This document shows, piece by piece, positions 59,237-64,000 of a stretch of DNA of 64,000 nt. The stretch covers positions 26,339 through 90,338 of the forward strand of contig CALZZE010000010.1 of assembly GCA_945830575.1 (NCBI GenBank). The letters are read 5' to 3'. The first letter of the stretch is position 1, and every line of letters starts with the position of its first letter. The notes under the pieces are model-generated. The model had not been told where the DNA came from. It searched no databases and saw only the letters and a program-made list of their open reading frames with translations. The translations under genes were made by a program, and so were the position numbers. The DNA comes from an uncultured Subdoligranulum sp. (GTDB lineage: Bacteria > Bacillota > Clostridia > Oscillospirales > Ruminococcaceae).

Positions 59237-62005
59237 ATGAGCGCCGGGGCAAACGTCAAGGTATCGGCCAACAGCTCCACGTACCAGCAAGCCCTCAAAG
59301 CGGCCCGAGACAGCACGAAAGAACTCGCAAGCCAGTTTAGCCTGGCGAGTACACAGGCTAAGCTGTTTGGCAGCACCACAGACCAGCTGAAAGCCAAGCA
59401 GCAGGAGCTGACCGCGAAAATCAAGGCCCAGAAAGAGATCACGAGCTTGCACCACACAGAGGTGGAGCGCCTGACAAAGGTTTTAAGCGATCAGAAAGGA
59501 CGCCAGCAGGAGCTGGCAAACCAGCTGCAAAGCACAAAAGCGGCATACGAGGCCGAGAAAAAAGCCACGGGCAAAAACAGCGAAAGCACCCAGGAACTGG
59601 CAAAGCAGGTGCAGGAGCTGGAGAGCCAGCAGAAAAAGCTGGACGGCCAGATCAGCAGCACCGAGGGCAAGCTGCAAAAGGCAACAATAGCCGAAAACAA
59701 CAGCAAAAAGTCAACGCTGGAACTGGAAAAAGCGCTGGAGGACACAAACAAGCAGTTGAAAGACGAGGCCCTGGACAAGTTCGCAAAAGGGCTTGACACG
59801 GTAGCCGGAAAGCTGGAAAAGGCGCAAAAAGCCGCAAACGTCGCGTCCGGCGCTGCGGTGGCTGCTGGTACTGCTGCGGTAGCAGCATGGGACGAGGTAG
59901 ACAACGGCGCGGACAACGTGTTAAAAGCCACGGGCGCGACGGGAGAGGCTGCCGAAGCACTGGAACAGACCTATAAAAACGTGGCGTCCTCTTTTGCCGC
60001 AGACTTTGACACGATAGGCTCCACGCTGGGTGAGGTAAACACCCGCTTTGGCTATACCGACGAGGCGGCGGAGGCTTGCACAACAAAATTTCTGAAATTT
60101 TCGGAAATTACGGGAGCCGACGCTGTGCAGGCGGTGCAGCTGGTATCACGCGCAATGGGCGACGCAGGCATAGAGGCTGACGACTACGGCACACTGTTGG
60201 ATCAGCTGGCCGTGGCCGCACAGGCGTCCGGCATCAGTGTTGACACCCTCACTTCCTACATAACGAAATACGGCGCGCCAATGCGCGCTCTGGGCTTTGA
60301 TACGGCGTCCTCTATCGCTATTTTCTCCCAGTGGGAAAAATGCGGCGTGAATACCGAGATTGCGTTCTCCGGCATGAAAAAGGCGATCAGCTCCTGGAGC
60401 AAAGAGGGCAAGGACGCCCGCGTGGAATTTCAGAAAACACTGGACGAGATCGCAGCCTGTCCCGATATTGCCAGCGCCACAACGAAAGCCATTGAGGTTT
60501 TCGGAGCAAAGGCTGGCCCCGACCTGGCCGACGCGATCCAGGGCGGGCGCTTTGAATACTCCCAGTTTTTGGACCTGATAGAGGGTAGCGCCGGAACGGT
60601 AGAGACTACCTACAGCAGCGTGGCAGACAACGCCCAAAACGTCCAAATCGCCATGAACAACATGAAACTGGCGGGCGCTGAACTGGGCGACACGATCCAG
60701 GAGAGCGCCACCCCGGTTTTGGAAAAAGTAACCGAGATACTGCGCGACGTGACACAATGGCTACAGAACGCAGACGACGACACAAAGCAGAACATAGTCA
60801 CCGTCGGGCTACTGGTCGCCGCGCTGGCCCCTGCTACTGCTGGCCTCACGGCAATGGTTAAGGGCGTGCGTTCTGGCATTGACGCATACAAGCTGATCCG
60901 CGACGGAATAGGCGCAGCGGTGGGCGCGCTGACAGGGGAAACTGCGCAGAAAATCGCAGCCACGGCAGCCACCACGGCCCACACGGTAGCCACGGGCGAG
61001 GCTACGGTGGCGCAGAACGGCCTTACAGCGGCCCAGGGCGCACTAAACGCAGTGATGGCTGCAAATCCTATTCTGCTGGTAGTGGCCGCCCTGGCGGCAC
61101 TGGGCGTGGGACTTGTGCTGGCCTATAACAACTGCGAGGAATTTCGAGCGGGCGTGGACGCCGCCATAGGTAAGGCAAAAGAAGTGTTTTCAAATTTCGC
61201 CCAGGGAGTGGGCGACGCAATCACAACCGCAAAACAGCACCTGGCCGACCTAAAAGAAAACTGCACCACAAAAATGCAGGAAATCGGCCAGACGATCAGC
61301 ACGAAATGGAACGAGGCCAAGCAGAAAACCACGGAAACCTGGCAGAATATCAAGCAGACCGTCGGAAACAAGCTCCAGAGCGTGCGCAGCGACACCCAGC
61401 AGCGCCTGGCCGCGATCCAGCAAGCCTATAACAGCCACGGTGGCGGCGTGCGCGGCGTGGTAGCCGCCTATATGGCGGCGATCCGGCAGAACTACCAGAG
61501 CGCCTACGACGCTATAAACAGCATGACCGGGGGCCGCTTTGGCAATATCCTGGACACGATCCGCAGCCGGATGAACTCCGCCCGAGATGCGGTAGGAAGC
61601 GCGATAAACCAAATCAAGGGCTTTTTCAATTTTTCGTGGAGCCTGCCGCGCCTGGCAATGCCGCACCCGCGCGTAAGCGGTAGCTTTTCCCTTAACCCGC
61701 CCAGCGTGCCGTCCTTTAGTATTGACTGGTACGCAACGGGCGGCATTATGAAGAACCCAACCGCCTTTGGCGTCAATGGCTCCCGCCTCATGGTAGGCGG
61801 CGAGGCTGGCGCAGAGGCAATCCTCCCTCTGGCCCCGTTCTACGCGCAGCTGGAGCAAATGCTGGACGACAAAGTAACCGCAGCACTTAAAGCCATGCAT
61901 GTTGTGGTCTACGTCGAGAACAAGCTGGACGGCGACGACCTCACCGCAAAAGTGACACCGCGAGTTTCCGCTGCCCTGGCCGACGAGGCGGAAAGGATCA
62001 GATAA
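59237..62005 (+). CDS. Tail tape measure protein
   Basis: Sets tail length. The 922 residues start with long coiled coils (about 20-210), followed by the TP901-type core (GATGEAAEALEQTYKNV, LGEVNTRFGYTDEAAEACT, QLVSRAMGDAGIEADDYGTLLDQLAVAAQ), hydrophobic stretches (about 515-540 and 605-635), another coiled-coil part, and a C-terminal globular end (GGEAGAEAILPLAPF). A length of 922 residues predicts a tail of about 138 nm by the usual 0.15 nm per residue rule. Confidence 0.95.
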   Translation: MSAGANVKVSANSSTYQQALKAARDSTKELASQFSLASTQAKLFGSTTDQLKAKQQELTAKIKAQKEITSLHHTEVERLTKVLSDQKGRQQELANQLQSTKAAYEAEKKATGKNSESTQELAKQVQELESQQKKLDGQISSTEGKLQKATIAENNSKKSTLELEKALEDTNKQLKDEALDKFAKGLDTVAGKLEKAQKAANVASGAAVAAGTAAVAAWDEVDNGADNVLKATGATGEAAEALEQTYKNVASSFAADFDTIGSTLGEVNTRFGYTDEAAEACTTKFLKFSEITGADAVQAVQLVSRAMGDAGIEADDYGTLLDQLAVAAQASGISVDTLTSYITKYGAPMRALGFDTASSIAIFSQWEKCGVNTEIAFSGMKKAISSWSKEGKDARVEFQKTLDEIAACPDIASATTKAIEVFGAKAGPDLADAIQGGRFEYSQFLDLIEGSAGTVETTYSSVADNAQNVQIAMNNMKLAGAELGDTIQESATPVLEKVTEILRDVTQWLQNADDDTKQNIVTVGLLVAALAPATAGLTAMVKGVRSGIDAYKLIRDGIGAAVGALTGETAQKIAATAATTAHTVATGEATVAQNGLTAAQGALNAVMAANPILLVVAALAALGVGLVLAYNNCEEFRAGVDAAIGKAKEVFSNFAQGVGDAITTAKQHLADLKENCTTKMQEIGQTISTKWNEAKQKTTETWQNIKQTVGNKLQSVRSDTQQRLAAIQQAYNSHGGGVRGVVAAYMAAIRQNYQSAYDAINSMTGGRFGNILDTIRSRMNSARDAVGSAINQIKGFFNFSWSLPRLAMPHPRVSGSFSLNPPSVPSFSIDWYATGGIMKNPTAFGVNGSRLMVGGEAGAEAILPLAPFYAQLEQMLDDKVTAALKAMHVVVYVENKLDGDDLTAKVTPRVSAALADEAERIR

Positions 62006-62706
62006 TGAAAATTAACGGCGAAAACCTGGCCCGCTACCGTACCACGCAGCTGACCGTCGCTTTCAGCCCGCCGCAGGACGGCGCGGGCTATGAATGGCCG
62101 GACGGTATGCTGGCCCCGATTAACGAACCGGCAACACAGAAATGCGGCACTTGCACGGTAGAGCTGGTGATCCGAGGCGACAACCGAAACGAAATAACGC
62201 GCACCGCGTCCACGCTGCACGGCCTATGCCTCCCTGGCCCCGTCGAGCTGGTGCTGGACGGTTACAAAGGAGTTTATAAAGGCTACCTGGTGAGCTTTGC
62301 ACCAGAAAAAACGATCACGCCGAAGGCGTACAAGGTCAAGGCGGTTTTCGAGGGCTGGCTCCAGGACACGCCAGTAAAGCTGGCCTACACGGGACAGACA
62401 CAGGCGACGCTCCACCGCGTAGGCTCCCGCCCGGCGGCGTGCGTCCTCACGATCACGCCACGGGCAGACGTGGCCGCGCTCACTATGACGGGCTGGGGCG
62501 TCCATGATCTGGTCGTGAAAAATCTAAAATCCGGGCATAGTGTTGTTATTGACGGCACAACGGGACTAATTACACAGGATGGGCAGAATAAAGCACCAGA
62601 GGTGACGATCTGGGCGTTGCCCGCTATGGACTGCAAGCAGCGGACAATCACATGGGACGATGCGAACTGCGACGTGACGGTAGAGTACACGCCGCTGTGG
62701 CTCTAA
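62005..62706 (+). CDS. Distal tail protein (Dit)
   Basis: A 233-residue protein after the tape measure, with which it shares one base. TLHGLCLPGPVELVLDGYKGVYKGYLV and the beta-rich end match the N-terminal Dit domain that forms the hub of the baseplate. Confidence 0.82.
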   Translation: MKINGENLARYRTTQLTVAFSPPQDGAGYEWPDGMLAPINEPATQKCGTCTVELVIRGDNRNEITRTASTLHGLCLPGPVELVLDGYKGVYKGYLVSFAPEKTITPKAYKVKAVFEGWLQDTPVKLAYTGQTQATLHRVGSRPAACVLTITPRADVAALTMTGWGVHDLVVKNLKSGHSVVIDGTTGLITQDGQNKAPEVTIWALPAMDCKQRTITWDDANCDVTVEYTPLWL

Positions 62707-62724
62707 GGAAGGAGGCGGGCGGCT

Positions 62725-63958
62725 TTGCTGCTGGAACTGTACGACAGAAACCACAAAAAGCTGGCGAACATAACGGGGATAAAATCGCCGCACATCCAGC
62801 GCACACTGGAGTACGGCGACGAAACCCTGGATTTTTCCTACCCAACCAACGGCCCCTGGCTGGCACAGCTCATGGCGGAGTGCTACATCCGCACGGATCG
62901 CCAGGAGTACGTCGTCAAGGCCGTGGAAAAAAGCAGCGCCAGCGCCTGGCGCAAGGTGTTCTGCGTTCTCAACATCGAGGAGCTGGAGGGCTGCCCCTAT
63001 GAAGCATTTGAGAGCATAGAACAAACGGCGCAGGCTGTTGCGGACTACGCACTGGAGGGGACCGGATGGGCGGCTGACGCGCAAGAGATCACGAAAAAGC
63101 GCACGATCCGTATCGAGGACGACACCACGGCCTGGGAGGTTGTGAAGCAGATTGTAACCACCTATCGCCTGGAGCTGGAGATCGATACTGTAAACAAGCG
63201 GCTAAAATTCCACACCCGGCGGGGCCGAGATCGCGGCGCATATTTTATCGAGAGGCTGAACCTCCGCAGCCTGGGCGTCAAAACGTCCAGCTATGGATTT
63301 TATACCCGCCTTATACCAATAGGGAAAGACGGGCTGCACATCTGGCAAGAAGACCAGAACTACATCGAGAACCACCAGTACAGTGACAAGGTTATAACGT
63401 CGATATGGCGCGACGAGAGATACACGGTAACGGCTGCGTTGCTGGAGGACGCCCAGGCCAGGCTGGACGAGGCCAGCACCCCGGCCCGCGCTTATACCGC
63501 GGAACTGGTAGACCTGGCCGCCCAGAGCGATAAATACAACGCCCTGGCCTATGACCTGGGCGACGCCGTTCTGCTGGTGTCAGAAAAGACCGACGAGCGC
63601 GAAAAGCAGCGCATAGTCAAGTTGGACGAATACCCGGACGACCCGCTGGCAAACAAGGCGGAGCTGTCGAACGTCAAGCAGACATTCGCACAGCTGCAAA
63701 AAACGGAGGACGAACTGGCGACACGGGAAGCCGTCAACATATCCTCCACAAGGATGAAGAAAGTCCTGCAAGACAACTACATGACGTCGGAAGAGACGCG
63801 GGTAGCGATCAGCGCGCTGGAGGAATCCATCCTGCTGGAAGTGTCAAAAACCTATGTGACACAGACAACCGTGGATGAATCGGTGAAGCCGATCCACGAG
63901 GCCGCCGCACAAGCTGCCGCCCAGGCAGAGCAGGCCGCCCAGGAGGCCGCAGCCGCAC
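62725..63958 (+). CDS. Tail-associated protein (Tal / prophage endopeptidase tail), 3' end missing
   Basis: The first 411 residues of a large tail-tip protein. MLLELYDRNHKKLANITGI and SPHIQRTLEYGDETLDFSYP are the usual N-terminal hub domain; later parts (TVTAALLEDAQARLDEASTPA, YDLGDAVLLVSE) fit siphophage tail fibre-hub proteins; an Ala/Gln-rich coiled coil starts at about 390. The TTG at 62725 follows GGAGGCG. The apparent ending VSYTHLRAHET comes from sequencing adapter and must not be kept. Confidence 0.88.
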
Positions 63959-64000
63959 CTGTCTCTTATACACATCTCCGAGCCCACGAGACGTAGAGGA
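63959..64000 (+). other. Illumina Nextera adapter and i7 index (contamination)
   Basis: From 63959 to 63992 the sequence equals the Nextera read-through adapter (mosaic end CTGTCTCTTATACACATCT, then CCGAGCCCACGAGAC). The last 8 bases, GTAGAGGA, equal Nextera i7 index N712. It marks a contig end, not biology. Confidence 0.98.

Larger units (their letters stand above)
34287..63958. mobile_element. Prophage (HK97-type, long non-contractile tail), right end missing
   Basis: All genes from the serine recombinase to the truncated tail-associated protein form one temperate phage in the usual order: integrase, switch, replication/partition/methylation, late regulator, packaging, head, tail. At least 29.7 kb is present; lysis genes, host-binding proteins and attR lie beyond the contig end. 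Confidence 0.95.

Noticed and set aside
63959..63996. C-terminal residues VSYTHLRAHET of the tail-associated protein
   Set aside because: Translation of Nextera adapter, not phage coding sequence.
34298..64000. Possible CRISPR array, diversity-generating retroelement or toxin-antitoxin pair
   Set aside because: I found no regular spacer-repeat array, no reverse transcriptase motif (YxDD) and no recognisable toxin gene.
1..64000. tRNA or rRNA genes
   Set aside because: No tRNA-like GTTCRANNC arm with matching acceptor stem and no conserved rRNA stretch was noticed; a tRNAscan or Infernal run would settle it.

Overview
The window reads as a chromosomal contig from a GC-rich Gram-positive gut anaerobe, most likely an oscillospiraceal Firmicute of the Faecalibacterium/Gemmiger/Subdoligranulum type. 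The evidence is the rpsF-ssb-rpsR operon, Firmicute-type galT, DUF1836 and Prok-RING/DUF2628 proteins, a BlaR1/BlaI pair, a YolD/UvrX-type polymerase pair, and AGGAGG ribosome sites with TTGACA/TATAAT promoters. The genus is an inference; no rRNA, tRNA or CRISPR array is present.

Host part (1 to about 34286). From the left: a truncated ogt; a class B penicillin-binding protein with a C-terminal PASTA domain; sfsA; rpsF-ssb-rpsR; galT and a sugar-1-phosphate nucleotidyltransferase; a zinc-ribbon membrane protein; a DUF1836 regulator; degV; prfB; a CtpE-like P-type ATPase; a damage-type operon (small protein, Y-family polymerase, YolD-like) behind a palindrome; rlmD with an AraC regulator; galK divergent from that regulator; coaX and coaBC on back-to-back promoters; a BlaR1/BlaI-type sensor-repressor pair behind two operator palindromes; asnB; a four-gene ABC/GldG/DUF4340 operon; a GH3 lipoprotein with a GT4 glycosyltransferase; and the 3' two-thirds of comM. 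Most units are bounded by clear hairpins.

Prophage part (about 34287 to 63958). comM is cut at its Walker A motif by a prophage whose first gene is a large serine recombinase. The lysogeny region has an XRE regulator, a membrane-anchored HIRAN protein, and a CI/Cro-type pair around three palindromic operators exactly 30 bp apart. A long rightward early operon of overlapping genes follows: a PAPS-reductase-like protein, small unknowns, an HUH rolling-circle-type Rep behind a hairpin-rich leader, a VRR-NUC nuclease, ParA and ParB, an MT-A70 methylase split by a G7 tract, an ASCH protein, a HAD protein and a second adenine methyltransferase. An ArpU-like late regulator and a hairpin-rich gap (possible cos) lead to the late operon: HNH, TerS, TerL, portal, ClpP-like protease, HK97 capsid, connectors, tail proteins, G/GT chaperones with a -1 slippery site, tape measure, Dit and the start of the tail-associated protein. 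This is an HK97-type, long non-contractile-tailed phage.

The most notable point is the combination of integrase, HUH Rep and ParAB in one temperate phage, which suggests it can replicate and partition as an episome (a phage-plasmid-like lifestyle). The last 42 bases are not biological: they are Nextera adapter plus an index, so the contig ends inside the tail-associated gene and the right end of the prophage is missing.
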